Origin: Gluconobacter frateurii
Lineage (GTDB): Bacteria > Pseudomonadota > Alphaproteobacteria > Acetobacterales > Acetobacteraceae
NCBI RefSeq assembly: GCF_002723955.1
Contig: NZ_BEWN01000002.1
Location: 1 to 64,000 of the forward strand
DNA length: 64,000 nt
Direction: 5' to 3'
The translations under genes were made by a program, and so were the position numbers. Below, in pieces: positions 52,847 to 62,017 of this stretch. Under the pieces are notes generated by a model. That model made no database searches and had not been told where the DNA came from. It was given only the letters and a program-made list of their open reading frames with translations. Position 1 is the stretch's first letter; each line of letters starts with the position of its first letter.

Positions 52847-53215
52847 GTGGGAAACGCCCCTTCCAATGAGGATGGCAACTTCGATGAGCGCCTTAACCGC
52901 GCAAGGAAGAAGCTTAACCCCCATTCGGAAGAGTTTTCTACAAAGTCCACCGAAGAAGACAGCAGTTCCATTGCTTCTTTCGGTGTTGCGATCCGGGTCG
53001 GAACAGAGCTCGTAGCTGGTCTGGCGGTGGGTGTGGCGTTAGGTTACGCTCTTGACCGCTGGCTGGGTTACAGGGTCTTGTTCCTGCTGATTTTTGCCCT
53101 GTTGGGTTTTGGTGCCGGCATGATGAATGTCTGGCGGGTGTTGAATGGGCCGGGCATGGTACCCGAGCCAAAAGATGACGGGAGAAGCCAGCGTGGCAGC
53201 CGGATCGACGATTGA
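52847..53215 (+). CDS. atpI: ATP synthase F0 assembly protein AtpI
   Basis: 122 residues, GTG start with AAGGGA 11 nt upstream. A charged N-terminus (NAPSNEDGNFDERLNRARKKL) precedes two TM segments with the AtpI/AtpZ glycine pattern (TELVAGLAVGVALGYALDRWLGYR and FLLIFALLGFGAGMMNVWRVL). It aids c-ring assembly. Its 3' end overlaps the atpB start region, so it heads the split F0 operon. Confidence 0.92.
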   Translation: MGNAPSNEDGNFDERLNRARKKLNPHSEEFSTKSTEEDSSSIASFGVAIRVGTELVAGLAVGVALGYALDRWLGYRVLFLLIFALLGFGAGMMNVWRVLNGPGMVPEPKDDGRSQRGSRIDD

Positions 53216-53942
53216 CGCGCTCGGACAGTTCGAGCTCCATCCGGTTCTCGGATCTCTGGGCGAAGCTCTGCGGTTCTCACAGTCTCCACTGTTCATGCTG
53301 ATCGCCGTTGTGCTGGTGCTCGCATTCCTCTTCATCGGAATGCGCCCGGCCTCCGTCGTTCCAGGCCGTCTCCAGGCTGCAGCCGAAATCGGCTACGACT
53401 TCATTCACGACCTTGCCATCGGCACGATGGGCGAAGAAGGCACCGCTTTCTTCCCGTTCGTGTTCGCTCTGTTCTTCTTCATTCTCGCCGGTAACTATCT
53501 CGGCCTCCTTCCCTTCTCCTTCACCTACACGAGCCACATTGCAGTCACCCTTGCACTGGCCGTCACGGTGTTCCTGATCTCGATCCTGGCCTCCCTGCGT
53601 TTCCAGGGTCTGGGCTTCTTCAAGCACTTCATGCCAGCTGGCGCCCCTGTATGGCTGTCGCCGCTGCTCGTGCCGATCGAGATCCTGTCTTTCCTTTCTC
53701 GCCCCGTCAGCCTGTCGATCCGTCTGTTCGCCAATATGGTGGCCGGTCACGTTCTGCTCGAGGTGTTTGCCGGCTTCACGATCATGCTCGCCGGTCTGGG
53801 CTTCTTCGGTCATATCCTGGCCGTTGCCCCGATCGCGATCAACATCGCACTGACGGCTCTGGAATTGCTGGTGGGTGTGCTTCAGGCATACGTCTTCGCC
53901 ATCCTCACCTGCATCTATCTGCGCGAGGCCGTCGCTCACTGA
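53175..53942 (+). CDS. atpB: ATP synthase F0 subunit a
   Basis: 255 residues from the ATG at 53175 inside atpI; a GTG at 53193 with GGGAGA 8 nt upstream is an equally good start. Five to six TM segments; the essential arginine is in SIRLFANMVAGHVLLE, followed by ALELLVGVLQAYVFAILTCIYL. Forms the proton half-channels next to the c-ring. Confidence 0.97.
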   Translation: MTGEASVAAGSTIDALGQFELHPVLGSLGEALRFSQSPLFMLIAVVLVLAFLFIGMRPASVVPGRLQAAAEIGYDFIHDLAIGTMGEEGTAFFPFVFALFFFILAGNYLGLLPFSFTYTSHIAVTLALAVTVFLISILASLRFQGLGFFKHFMPAGAPVWLSPLLVPIEILSFLSRPVSLSIRLFANMVAGHVLLEVFAGFTIMLAGLGFFGHILAVAPIAINIALTALELLVGVLQAYVFAILTCIYLREAVAH

Positions 53943-53988
53943 GCGCGGTTTTGCACAACCCCTGTATCGACCCTAAAGGAACCTGACC

Positions 53989-54213
53989 ATGGACGTTCAA
54001 GCCGCTCGTGACATCGGCGCCGGTATTGCAGTAATCGCCCTCGCAGGCGTCGGCATCGGCCTCGGCAACATCTTCTCGACGCTCGTGAGCTCCATCGCTC
54101 GCAACCCGGCTTCCCGCCCGCACGTTTTCGGCCTCGGCATGCTCGGCTTCGCGCTGACAGAAGCTGTTGCTCTGTTCGCGCTGCTGATCGCCTTCCTGAT
54201 CCTGTTCGCCTGA
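53989..54213 (+). CDS. atpE: ATP synthase F0 subunit c
   Basis: 74 residues, hairpin of two TM helices with the loop ARNPASRP and the proton-carrying glutamate in [25 protein letters not shown] shows the glycine-rich first helix. AAGGA upstream of the ATG. Confidence 0.98.
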   Translation: MDVQAARDIGAGIAVIALAGVGIGLGNIFSTLVSSIARNPASRPHVFGLGMLGFALTEAVALFALLIAFLILFA

Positions 54214-54221
54214 GGTCGAAC

Positions 54222-54782
54222 ATGCACCGCACGCCACGTCTTTTCCTGTTCGCCGCTCCGCTGGCGGCTGTGCCGGGCCGAGCTGTGGCTGCGGGCATGC
54301 CCCAGCTGAACGTCCATGATCCGCTGCTGATCGGACAGGTCGTCTGGGGAGCCGTCATCTTTGCCGGCTTCTACATTGTCCTCAGCCGCTCCGCTCTGCC
54401 GCGGATCGAGCGCGTGCTGTCCAACCGACGCACCCGCATCCAAAATGACCTCGATATTGCCCGCCGTGCGAAAGCAGAGTCCGACCGCGCAAGCGCCGAA
54501 CTTCTGAGCACCCGCCATGAAGCGGCCGCACAGGCCCGGGCCAATGTGGAGCGCATCCAGAACGAGGCTCGCCTCAGCGCCGAAACGCACGCACGGGAAA
54601 CCGCAAAGCGTCTTGAAGCTGATATTGCGAATGCCGAAGCACGGATCGCCCAGTCCCGCGAACAGGCACTGTCCAGCCTGCCCGCCATCGCTACCGGTAC
54701 CGCCCAGAACCTCGTTTCCCGTCTGATCGGGGAGCAGGACGAGCAGACTATCGCCAGCGCCGTCAAACGCGTCAGCGCTTAA
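54222..54782 (+). CDS. atpF': ATP synthase F0 subunit b'
   Basis: 186 residues, b-type stator subunit. The N-terminal hydrophobic stretch (LFLFAAPLAAVPG) looks signal-like and is followed by the real TM (LLIGQVVWGAVIFAGFYIVLSRSALP) and a long coiled coil (RRTRIQNDLDIARRAKAESDRASAELL). First of two b-type genes, so by position the b' subunit of alphaproteobacteria. Confidence 0.93.
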   Translation: MHRTPRLFLFAAPLAAVPGRAVAAGMPQLNVHDPLLIGQVVWGAVIFAGFYIVLSRSALPRIERVLSNRRTRIQNDLDIARRAKAESDRASAELLSTRHEAAAQARANVERIQNEARLSAETHARETAKRLEADIANAEARIAQSREQALSSLPAIATGTAQNLVSRLIGEQDEQTIASAVKRVSA

Positions 54783-54792
54783 GGAGACGACG

Positions 54793-55293
54793 ATGTTCCA
54801 AGAACCCCGTTTCTGGACCGCCCTGGCTTTCGTCCTGTTCTTTGTGATCTTCGGTCGCAAGCTCTGGGCCGTCATCACGAGCCATCTTGATGCCCGCGCA
54901 GAAGGCGTCCGTCGCGATCTCGACGAAGCAGCACGCCTTCGTCGTGAAGCCGAGCAGATGCTGGAAGATGCAACCCGCGAACGCGAAAAGACGCTTGCTG
55001 AAACGCAGGCCATGATCGCCCGCTCCGAGACGGAAGCTGCTGCTCTTGCAGAACGCGCCCGTCACGAAGCGGAAGCTGCTGCTGCTCGTTACGAGAAAAT
55101 GGCTCACGATCGCATTGAAGCAGCTGAACGTGCTGCCATCCGCGAAGTTCAGGAACGTGCAACGGCAATCGCTATTTCCGCAGCACGTGACGTTGTGGCT
55201 TCCCGCCTTTCCGAAAGCCCGGACGTTGCTGCCCAGTTGATTGAGCAGAGCATTCAGAACCTTCCGGAAGCTCTGCGCCGTTCCGCGGCCTGA
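54793..55293 (+). CDS. atpF: ATP synthase F0 subunit b
   Basis: 166 residues. Short N-terminal TM (FWTALAFVLFFVIFGRKLW) and a long charged coiled coil (RRDLDEAARLRREAEQMLEDATREREKTLAE, then Ala/Glu-rich). Second b-type stator gene, 10 nt after b'. The operon ends its ATP-synthase part here; F1 genes are elsewhere. Confidence 0.95.
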   Translation: MFQEPRFWTALAFVLFFVIFGRKLWAVITSHLDARAEGVRRDLDEAARLRREAEQMLEDATREREKTLAETQAMIARSETEAAALAERARHEAEAAAARYEKMAHDRIEAAERAAIREVQERATAIAISAARDVVASRLSESPDVAAQLIEQSIQNLPEALRRSAA

Positions 55294-55297
55294 GCCT

Positions 55298-56050
55298 ATG
55301 ACAGCCCTCCGTCCATCGCAGACGTCCGTGACTCTTTCCATTGTCATGGCGGTATTAAACGAGGCGGAGAATATACTCCCGGTGTGTCAGGAACTCGCAG
55401 GAGTTCTTGACCGCCTTCCAGAAAATACTGAAGTTGTCGTCGTTGACGATGGTAGCGCAGACGCCACCGTCCAGAAGCTTCTCGAAGCACGGCAGCAGTA
55501 TCTTCCCAATCTCAGAATCATCAGCCACCCGCGTCGCCTTGGAAAATCCGCAGCCCTGAGAACAGGTGCAACCGCGGCCCATGGAGAATGGATGGCAACC
55601 ATCGACGGTGATGGGCAAGACGATCCGTCTTCCATCATCCGGATGCTGGAACTGGCCCGTACAGCCAACTCCCATCCTCCGCTGGTCGTGGGCGTTCGGC
55701 GCAAGCGAAATGACAGGCTGTCACGTCGTATCGCCACAAAGCTTGCTAACGGCCTGCGCCGCAGACTTCTGAACGATGGCTGTCCGGATACCGGGGCCCC
55801 CCTCAAGCTTTTCTCCCGCGAGATGTTCCTGCGTATTCCGCAGTTCGAGGGTGTCCATCGCTTCCTGCCAGCACTGCTGGGACATTACGGCGCACCGCTG
55901 ATCTGCCATGAAGTCCAACATCGTGCGCGCCTGCACGGTTCTTCCAAATACACCAACTTCAATCGGGCTCTTGTTGGCATCCGCGATCTGCTGGGTGTCA
56001 TGTGGCTACAGAACCGTACTCACCTGCCTGATCATCTGACCGAACACTGA
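55298..56050 (+). CDS. GT2 glycosyltransferase, dolichol-phosphate-mannose-synthase-like
   Basis: 250 residues from the ATG at 55298, 5 nt after the atpF stop; the open frame upstream belongs to atpF DNA. GT2 motifs: SIVMAVLNEAENILPVC, VVVDDGSADATV, KSAALRTGATAAHGEWMATIDGDGQDDPSSI, KLFSREMF and RLHGSSKYT. No C-terminal TM pair, so it resembles DPM1-type enzymes that load a sugar onto undecaprenyl phosphate. The next gene is an ArnT-like transferase that would use such a lipid-linked sugar. Confidence 0.85.
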   Translation: MTALRPSQTSVTLSIVMAVLNEAENILPVCQELAGVLDRLPENTEVVVVDDGSADATVQKLLEARQQYLPNLRIISHPRRLGKSAALRTGATAAHGEWMATIDGDGQDDPSSIIRMLELARTANSHPPLVVGVRRKRNDRLSRRIATKLANGLRRRLLNDGCPDTGAPLKLFSREMFLRIPQFEGVHRFLPALLGHYGAPLICHEVQHRARLHGSSKYTNFNRALVGIRDLLGVMWLQNRTHLPDHLTEH

Positions 56051-56126
56051 TCCATCCAAGATCGGGGATGGTCTTTAGGTCTGTCTCCGTCCACCATTCC
56101 GTGATGGACCGGAACGGAGCCTCACC

Positions 56127-57779
56127 ATGAAACTGACATTCCGGCACTATGCCCTTCTCGGGCTGGTAACATTTCTGCTCGCCCTGTCAGGACGCATGAC
56201 CCTACCTCCGCTCGATCGGGATGAGCCGAGATATATGGAAGCATCCGAGCAGATGCTGACGTCCGGCAATTTCGTAGATGTTCGTTTTCAGGACAAACCC
56301 CGCTACCTACAGCCCGCAGGCATCTACTGGCTGGAAGCCTCTTCCGCACAAGTCGCCAAGGAGTTTTTCGGACCGAGCGTTCTCAGAAAGACCTGGCCCT
56401 ACCGTATTCCCAGTCTTCTGGCAGCCACCCTCATTGTTCCGCTGACAGCCTGGATGGGAACAGTCCTCTTTGGAGCAACAACCGGCCTGCTGGCTGCCGG
56501 CCTGCTGATGGTCTCAACGCTCTTCGTCGCCGAAAGCCATATGGCAACGATCGACACGGTCCTGCTGCTGGATGTCCTGTGCTTTGAAGCGATGCTTCTG
56601 CGTGCCTTCCTTGATCGCCAGAAAAATATCCCTACCCCGGTTCTGGTCGCATGCGGTTACTGGTTAGCCCTTGGAGCAGGTCTCATGCTCAAAGGGCCTG
56701 TCGTCCTCATTCCCGGCTTCGGCACGCCACTCGCGCTCTGGGCCGTGGAACGAGACAAGGCATGGTGGTCCCGTCTCCGTCCCAGCTGGGGCTGGCTTCT
56801 CATGGTTGCCGTGGTTGTGCCCTGGTGCATCGCAATTGAAGTCGTTAGCCACGGCGACTTTTTCTCACGCGCCATCGGCCGGAATTTCTTAGGCAAAGTC
56901 GCACACGGCCAGGAAGCACATGGTCTTCCTCCTGGGTTCCACCTGTTGGTTTTCGCACTGGCCTTCTGGCCAGGATCCCTGTTTGCAGCTCTGGCACTCC
57001 CTGCCATCTGGAAGAACAGAAAACTTCCACAGGTCCGCTTCCTACTAAGCTGGATCCTTCCCCACTGGATCGTGTTCGAGCTCATCGCAACTAAGCTGCC
57101 GCACTACGTCCTCCCCACCTATCCAGCCATAGCCATCCTGACAGCAGCCTCCCTCACTGTCTGGACCACTCCCACCCTATCCCGGTGGAGCAAAGCCGCT
57201 CTCGGGTTCTATGGGGTACTCTGGGCTATCATCGGAGTAGCGTTCTGCTTCGCTGGTACGGTCCTGCTGTACAAGATGGAACACGTATTTTCCTTACGCG
57301 AAGGCTTGGCTCTCTGCGGTACACTCCCCTTAATGGGAGCAGCAATTTTTCTGCTGCTGCGTCAGCATCGGCAACAGGCGGCCTTCTGCGCAATGGGTGC
57401 GGCAGTCATCGCACAGGCAGGTCTTTTCCTGGCTGTCATACCCAACCTTCAAACAATCCGTCTGGCACCTCGCGTTGCCGCTCTTTTCGAAGAGGTCAAA
57501 CCCTGCGATCAGAGCGTGCTGGTCTCCACGTCTTATTCTGAACCAAGTCTGGTTTTTCTGGCAGGTGAACAGACCCAGTTGCTTGGTCCCGAAGCGGCTG
57601 CGCTGTATCTGCAAAAGAGCCCCCGATGCACACTCGCGCTCGTGGACCGTAAAGACGAAAAAGTTTTCCAGAATGCGCTAGCAAAAAGTGGGATGAGCGT
57701 CGTCGAATACGGGCGGATCAAAGGCCTAAACTATTCAAACGGTCATCATCTCGATCTGGGCCTTTTCGCCCCGGATTAA
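56127..57779 (+). CDS. ArnT/PMT-like glycosyltransferase (GT-C, lipid-linked sugar donor)
   Basis: 550 residues, about 11-13 hydrophobic segments. The first periplasmic loop carries the DE motif of PMT-type enzymes in LPPLDRDEPRYMEASEQML and FQDKPRYLQPAGIYWLEA, as in ArnT. It should transfer a sugar from undecaprenyl phosphate to lipid A or another periplasmic acceptor. Paired with the GT2 gene 76 nt upstream. Not necessarily aminoarabinose: no arnA/B/C/D genes are near. Confidence 0.85.
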   Translation: MKLTFRHYALLGLVTFLLALSGRMTLPPLDRDEPRYMEASEQMLTSGNFVDVRFQDKPRYLQPAGIYWLEASSAQVAKEFFGPSVLRKTWPYRIPSLLAATLIVPLTAWMGTVLFGATTGLLAAGLLMVSTLFVAESHMATIDTVLLLDVLCFEAMLLRAFLDRQKNIPTPVLVACGYWLALGAGLMLKGPVVLIPGFGTPLALWAVERDKAWWSRLRPSWGWLLMVAVVVPWCIAIEVVSHGDFFSRAIGRNFLGKVAHGQEAHGLPPGFHLLVFALAFWPGSLFAALALPAIWKNRKLPQVRFLLSWILPHWIVFELIATKLPHYVLPTYPAIAILTAASLTVWTTPTLSRWSKAALGFYGVLWAIIGVAFCFAGTVLLYKMEHVFSLREGLALCGTLPLMGAAIFLLLRQHRQQAAFCAMGAAVIAQAGLFLAVIPNLQTIRLAPRVAALFEEVKPCDQSVLVSTSYSEPSLVFLAGEQTQLLGPEAAALYLQKSPRCTLALVDRKDEKVFQNALAKSGMSVVEYGRIKGLNYSNGHHLDLGLFAPD

Positions 57780-57807
57780 GATCCTTCACTGAACCACGTG
57801 GAACATG

Positions 57808-57845
57808 CTCTTCTTGGAATTTCAGATACCCGAGAAGAGTTTGTA
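57808..57845 (+). terminator. Weak terminator-like hairpin after the ArnT-like gene
   Basis: CTCTTCT (57808-57814) and AGAAGAG (57833-57839) with an 18-nt loop followed by TTTGTA. Confidence 0.35.
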
Positions 57846-57933
57846 CAATCCACGTCTTTATAGAAATTGTGGTCAGCGAATAAAGGCGATTTAACGCCAG
57901 TCATCTCAGAAAACGTAATCAGTAAAGAATCAT

Positions 57934-57961
57934 AAAAACCTACCCGCATAATGCGGGTAGG
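57934..57961 (-). terminator. Intrinsic terminator after the Hint-domain protein
   Basis: CCTACCCGCAT/ATGCGGGTAGG, near-perfect palindrome followed on the minus strand by TTTTTATG. Lies 12 nt past the stop at 57973. Confidence 0.88.
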
Positions 57962-57972
57962 CACCTGATATA

Positions 57973-60336
57973 TCAGGCAATTTTCAAGACACTATCCACA
58001 GACTCTGAACTGCGGACAACATAAGGACCTGCCGCCTCAATTTTGAGAGCAAGAAGACCAATGCTGCCCGGCATGCGTTCACCAAGAGGAAGAAACGCAT
58101 TTCCATTCGTCCAGCGCATTGGAGCATGCTCCCTGTCGTGCCAACCACTCAGAGTGTCGTCAGAGAGATGAGTTGAAATATTTTTCGTCACCCCACTGTC
58201 GAAGAACGAAATGTCACTGACCAACACACCAAGCATGCGCCGATCATCAACAAACGGGCCAATCGCATCGGAAGGGCGACTACTGTTCGAAACAACCTGA
58301 ACAGAATTCACTCCGTCCGGAATCATGAACATGGTGCGTCCATCAACTGTCCGCAGTGCCTCAATCCGGTGACCATTATTGGACACCAGGTGCAGATCAC
58401 TCTCGACAACCGTGGTAATAGCAGGCGTCTGAATTTCAAACTGAAGTACCTGCGCACGTTGCTCAATCAGACGATATGCGGGTTCGACGAGTTCCCGAGA
58501 CACTGCCAGAGGAGCCGCTGCGTCCGTTTCCCAGGACTTGGCCTGCTGACCAAAGACAAAGACATTCCCTTCCTGACGGAACGCACGGCGATTTCCAGTA
58601 TCCAGATAACTTTCCGTCAAGGCACCGTTGGCCACGATGACTGAATGATCTTCGGTCTCGATATGGAAATAGTCATAAGATGTGAAGGATTTGTCGAAAA
58701 AGATCGAACGGCCGTTTACAAGCATGCGAGCGGGGATGAATTTTCCATCCAGGAACAGGCAATGCTCTGAGGTGACAAGCAGATCCTTGAAAGGCACGCC
58801 CAGTGCAATTGCATCTTTGACAATCCGCACAGGATAGCCTGCTTCATCATCCGCTTTTTCAGGGCGGATCACGCAGTGAGCCTTCCCGGCCCAGGAAACT
58901 TTGCTGCTGCTCGTTACGCCATCACGATAAGACGTGATGATATCTCCTGGAACGAGATCCTGAACAACTGTGTCGCCGTTCGGCCCGGCTACCAGCGTAT
59001 CAGCCAGGAAGCAGACCTCATAAACAAGGTCACCACTACTGTCTGACGACAGGGTATAACCAACATTTTTAACGCCGATAATATTCAGGGAAACGGCTGA
59101 ACCGTCCTTCAGGGTGAACGTAACATGATCCGTATCCGGATAACTTACGGCAACCACGTCCGCAGCCTTGACGCTCTCAAGCGTGATACCATCTGACGTC
59201 CCGGCAGTTGTATTCGCGGAAAAGCCCGAGATCACTGTGGTCGGGCTGCCCGAACCCGTAATAGTCAGACCGACATTGCTGTCGCCCTGCAGATTAACAG
59301 TGCCGCCAGCCGTGGTCGGAATGATAATCTTTGCACCGTTGGTCGTCGTGACAGTGCCTGAAAGAGTAGCTCCAGCAGCAGCACTCAGAGTTGCGCCACT
59401 TGAAACCGTCGTGGTGCCAATTGTTCCACCAGACGCAGCGTAGACAGTTCCGCCACTGCTAACAGTGGTACCAGTGGCCAAACCACCCGATCCGACATCT
59501 ACAACGCCACCATTGAGAACAGTCGTGTTAGACGCTACTCCGGCGACCCCAAGCCCGCCACCACTGCTCATCACCAAACCGCTTGCGGTGGCACCAGACC
59601 ACACTGCCACGGTATTTCCCGAACCAATGGTGCTGTTAGAAAGAGATGCACCAGATTTAAGCTCAATTGTTACGCCCGTGCCGAGTTTCTGATAGCCGCC
59701 ATCGCTAACACCACTCTCGAAAATCAGAGTGCCGCTAACAACACCGCCCGCAACAAAGTTCGGAGTGACATAGGTATCAATTGTGCCACCATTAAGCGTC
59801 AGAGCTGAAGTAGTAGCTCCCGCCGAGAAAGTCGCAGATCCCCCAGCATTAACCGTTGCAGTCGACACCGTTCCGCCAGAAGAAACAGTCAGGCCGCCTC
59901 CACTGGAAATGATAGCGTTACTGACCACTCCTCCCTTGCTGACATTAATGGTGCCGTGGTTCGCAGCATCTGGGTTGGAGAGCGCTCCGCCGGAAAGAAC
60001 GTTGATTGTAGTTCCCGAAAGAGCTGTCAGAGAGCCTTGATGCTGATTGTCATAAGTCGTTCCGACATTGAAAGTCGCACCCGCAGCTAACGTAATATAG
60101 CTACCAGAACCACCTGCTAGAACCGTAAGCGTTCCGCCGGATGAAATAGTGTCAGCAAAAGCAATTCCACCACTCTGTACAATTAGCGTTCCTCCGTTAA
60201 TAACCGTTGCACTCGCATACGTGCCCCCGGAAGAAACATTAACGGACGAAAAACTGGACCCATAGAAACTTCCAGGGTCAGTTCCACTCTGAATGTAACC
60301 ATCTACATACAAAACGCCATTTGATACATGACTCAT
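57973..60336 (-). CDS. Surface repeat protein with C-terminal Hint domain
   Basis: 787 residues without signal peptide. Residues about 1-360 are short degenerate repeats of the AIDA/autotransporter strand-loop-strand type (INGGTLIVQSGGIAFADTISSGGTLTVLAGGS and similar, roughly every 18-20 residues), predicted beta-solenoid. Around residue 443 begins a Hedgehog/intein (Hint_2) domain: CFLADTLVAGPNGDTVVQDLVPGDII with Cys as the first residue, later LLVTSEHCLFLDGKFIPARMLVNG and YFHIETEDHSVIVANGALTESYLDTGNR. Hint domains self-cleave at this Cys, so the repeats could be released or linked. No classical beta-barrel. Such proteins are common in Acetobacteraceae; their role is not settled. Confidence 0.82.
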   Translation of the reverse strand: MSHVSNGVLYVDGYIQSGTDPGSFYGSSFSSVNVSSGGTYASATVINGGTLIVQSGGIAFADTISSGGTLTVLAGGSGSYITLAAGATFNVGTTYDNQHQGSLTALSGTTINVLSGGALSNPDAANHGTINVSKGGVVSNAIISSGGGLTVSSGGTVSTATVNAGGSATFSAGATTSALTLNGGTIDTYVTPNFVAGGVVSGTLIFESGVSDGGYQKLGTGVTIELKSGASLSNSTIGSGNTVAVWSGATASGLVMSSGGGLGVAGVASNTTVLNGGVVDVGSGGLATGTTVSSGGTVYAASGGTIGTTTVSSGATLSAAAGATLSGTVTTTNGAKIIIPTTAGGTVNLQGDSNVGLTITGSGSPTTVISGFSANTTAGTSDGITLESVKAADVVAVSYPDTDHVTFTLKDGSAVSLNIIGVKNVGYTLSSDSSGDLVYEVCFLADTLVAGPNGDTVVQDLVPGDIITSYRDGVTSSSKVSWAGKAHCVIRPEKADDEAGYPVRIVKDAIALGVPFKDLLVTSEHCLFLDGKFIPARMLVNGRSIFFDKSFTSYDYFHIETEDHSVIVANGALTESYLDTGNRRAFRQEGNVFVFGQQAKSWETDAAAPLAVSRELVEPAYRLIEQRAQVLQFEIQTPAITTVVESDLHLVSNNGHRIEALRTVDGRTMFMIPDGVNSVQVVSNSSRPSDAIGPFVDDRRMLGVLVSDISFFDSGVTKNISTHLSDDTLSGWHDREHAPMRWTNGNAFLPLGERMPGSIGLLALKIEAAGPYVVRSSESVDSVLKIA

Positions 60337-60881
60337 AACTAATTCTCCACGTTTATTAAAAGTATTACCTGAGGTAAAAATAAAAATTATCAGGTAAACT
60401 ATTTAAAAATTCTTCGTATTCACTTGGGATTCCAATTTTCATGGACTTTTTTCGTTTTTGCAAAATTCGATATTCTTCCAAATGGAAAAACACCCAATCT
60501 CTAAATAAAAAACGTCTCCATCCAAGCTAGTTTGAAGAATCTCGTCACGTAGATAGAGGCACATTTCCGATGGATACGAGAAGGGATGAATTTTTTAACG
60601 ATAGAAAAAAAGTTGACAAACTTTTCTCTCACTTAACCCATATGCAGCAAAAAAATTTTATAAATACATTAAAATCAATAAGTTATGGTATTTTTTCTTT
60701 CATTAACAAATGCAAATATCAATCAATAATTGATATTTGCATGTTAAACAAATTGTATCATGGGGGTTTTTTGAGATTTTTTTGTCTTTAAGACAGCTGT
60801 CTCGCTTACCATCCATATGATCACGCAAAATTCCGTCGATGATCCCCGCAATATTTTTATTAAACAGGTATTGATTGCTAT
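60337..60881. other. 545-nt AT-rich gap with 13-bp inverted repeat
   Basis: No supported gene; a 73-codon open frame (60570-60791) has no ribosome site and a composition set by the AT-richness. A perfect inverted repeat TGCAAATATCAAT/ATTGATATTTGCA with a 5-nt loop lies at 60711-60741, about 140 nt before the LysR-type gene, and may be its operator or part of an invading element. Confidence 0.5.
60711..60741. repeat. 13-bp perfect inverted repeat upstream of the LysR-type gene
   Basis: TGCAAATATCAAT and ATTGATATTTGCA around CAATA. Palindromic AT-rich operator-like site; LysR-type sites are usually T-N11-A, which fits this site loosely. Confidence 0.6.
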
Positions 60882-61790
60882 ATGAAAAGAAAATCAAATA
60901 TAAAGATGCGACACTTAGATGTCGTAAAAAATTTATATAAAATACAAAATTTAAAAAATGCCTCTGATGTTATGTCTATAACACCTGCAGCAATATCAAA
61001 AAGCTGTATCGAATTTGAAAAAATTATTGGGAAAACGCTCTTTTCAAGAACTCGGAAGGGCTTCATTCCCAATGATATCGCAAAAAGAGTAGTTGAATCG
61101 AGCATTCTCATTGAAAAAGAAATCGATCGTATGATTGTAGATATTGACAATATCTACAATGACCAAAAATACATAAGCATATCATTTCAATCGAACTCTA
61201 TTATATCCGCTATGATGAATTGCGTTCTAAATTTGAAAAGAAAAAAAGGAATTAATTTCTCTATTAATTATGGGTCAAGAGACCAGATTTTTTCCAATTT
61301 ACTAAAAGGAAAAACAGACATAATATTCGCCAGCACTTACAGTGAAATAATAGATGACAGATTAGATTATAAATACATAGTGAAAGACGAGTGCGTAATT
61401 TTTGATAGAACAAATATATATACCGTAGATTATATAATAAAAAATTGGAAAACTTTGCAGTCTAAAATATGGATTTTACCTGTGAGAGGCACAGCAATGA
61501 GGGATAAATTTGAATCAATCTTAGAATATAATGGATTAAAATCTCCCAAAAACCTCATCGAGATAAATTCAACTATAGGAGCAACAACTTTTATAGATAA
61601 CGATGACACTATTGGAATGTCTCCTTTATCCTTTTTGAAAAAAATCAAATATGGATCCGGTGCAAAAGAAGTATCTGATGGAAGTCAGAAAATAATTCTT
61701 GATGTCGGGATTTTCTGGAGAAAAAATTCAAGAGAAATCGTTTCAAATACAGTTAACGATCTTACGAAAGAAATTATCGAAAATATTTGA
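60882..61790 (+). CDS. LysR-family transcriptional regulator, AT-rich
   Basis: 302 residues. N-terminal winged helix-turn-helix of LysR type: MRHLDVVKNLYKIQNLKNASDVMSITPAAISKSCIEFEKIIGKTLFSRTRKGFIPN. The effector-binding domain is recognisable by KYISISFQSNSI and LLKGKTDIIFAST but is divergent. Codons are extremely AT-rich and Lys/Ile/Asn-rich, unlike all neighbours, so the gene is probably transferred from a low-GC donor. No adjacent target operon; the Hint gene is divergent at 545 nt. Confidence 0.85.
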   Translation: MKRKSNIKMRHLDVVKNLYKIQNLKNASDVMSITPAAISKSCIEFEKIIGKTLFSRTRKGFIPNDIAKRVVESSILIEKEIDRMIVDIDNIYNDQKYISISFQSNSIISAMMNCVLNLKRKKGINFSINYGSRDQIFSNLLKGKTDIIFASTYSEIIDDRLDYKYIVKDECVIFDRTNIYTVDYIIKNWKTLQSKIWILPVRGTAMRDKFESILEYNGLKSPKNLIEINSTIGATTFIDNDDTIGMSPLSFLKKIKYGSGAKEVSDGSQKIILDVGIFWRKNSREIVSNTVNDLTKEIIENI

Positions 61791-61941
61791 TATGAATTAG
61801 TTAATTCAGAAGATAAAATTACTACCAACCCAAAAAACGACTCTTAATGACATCCCCATCACACAGGAAATACAAAACAAAATTTTCTTTCTTTGTTTAC
61901 CACGTGGGAACAGCGAAAAGCCTAACATTCCCAGAATACCA

Positions 61942-62017
61942 TGGTGGAGCTGAGGGGAATCGAACCCCTGACCTCCTCATTGCGAACGAGGCGCTCTCCC
62001 AACTGAGCTACAGCCCC
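61942..62017 (-). tRNA. tRNA-Ala (anticodon CGC)
   Basis: On the minus strand: acceptor GGGGCTG/CAGCTCC (one G-T pair), D-arm AGCTCAGTTGGGAGAGC, anticodon stem CCTCG/TGAGG with loop TTCGCAA (CGC), T-arm AGGGGTTCGATTCCCCT, discriminator A and encoded CCA. The AT-rich LysR segment lies just past its 3' end (lower coordinates), a typical integration position. Confidence 0.95.

Noticed and set aside
53277-53939. 220-codon leftward frame opposite atpB
   Set aside because: Antisense shadow with His/Gln/Glu-rich low complexity; atpB is certain.
60570-60791. 73-codon open frame upstream of the LysR-type gene
   Set aside because: No ribosome site, AT-driven composition, and overlap with the palindrome; not supported as a gene.
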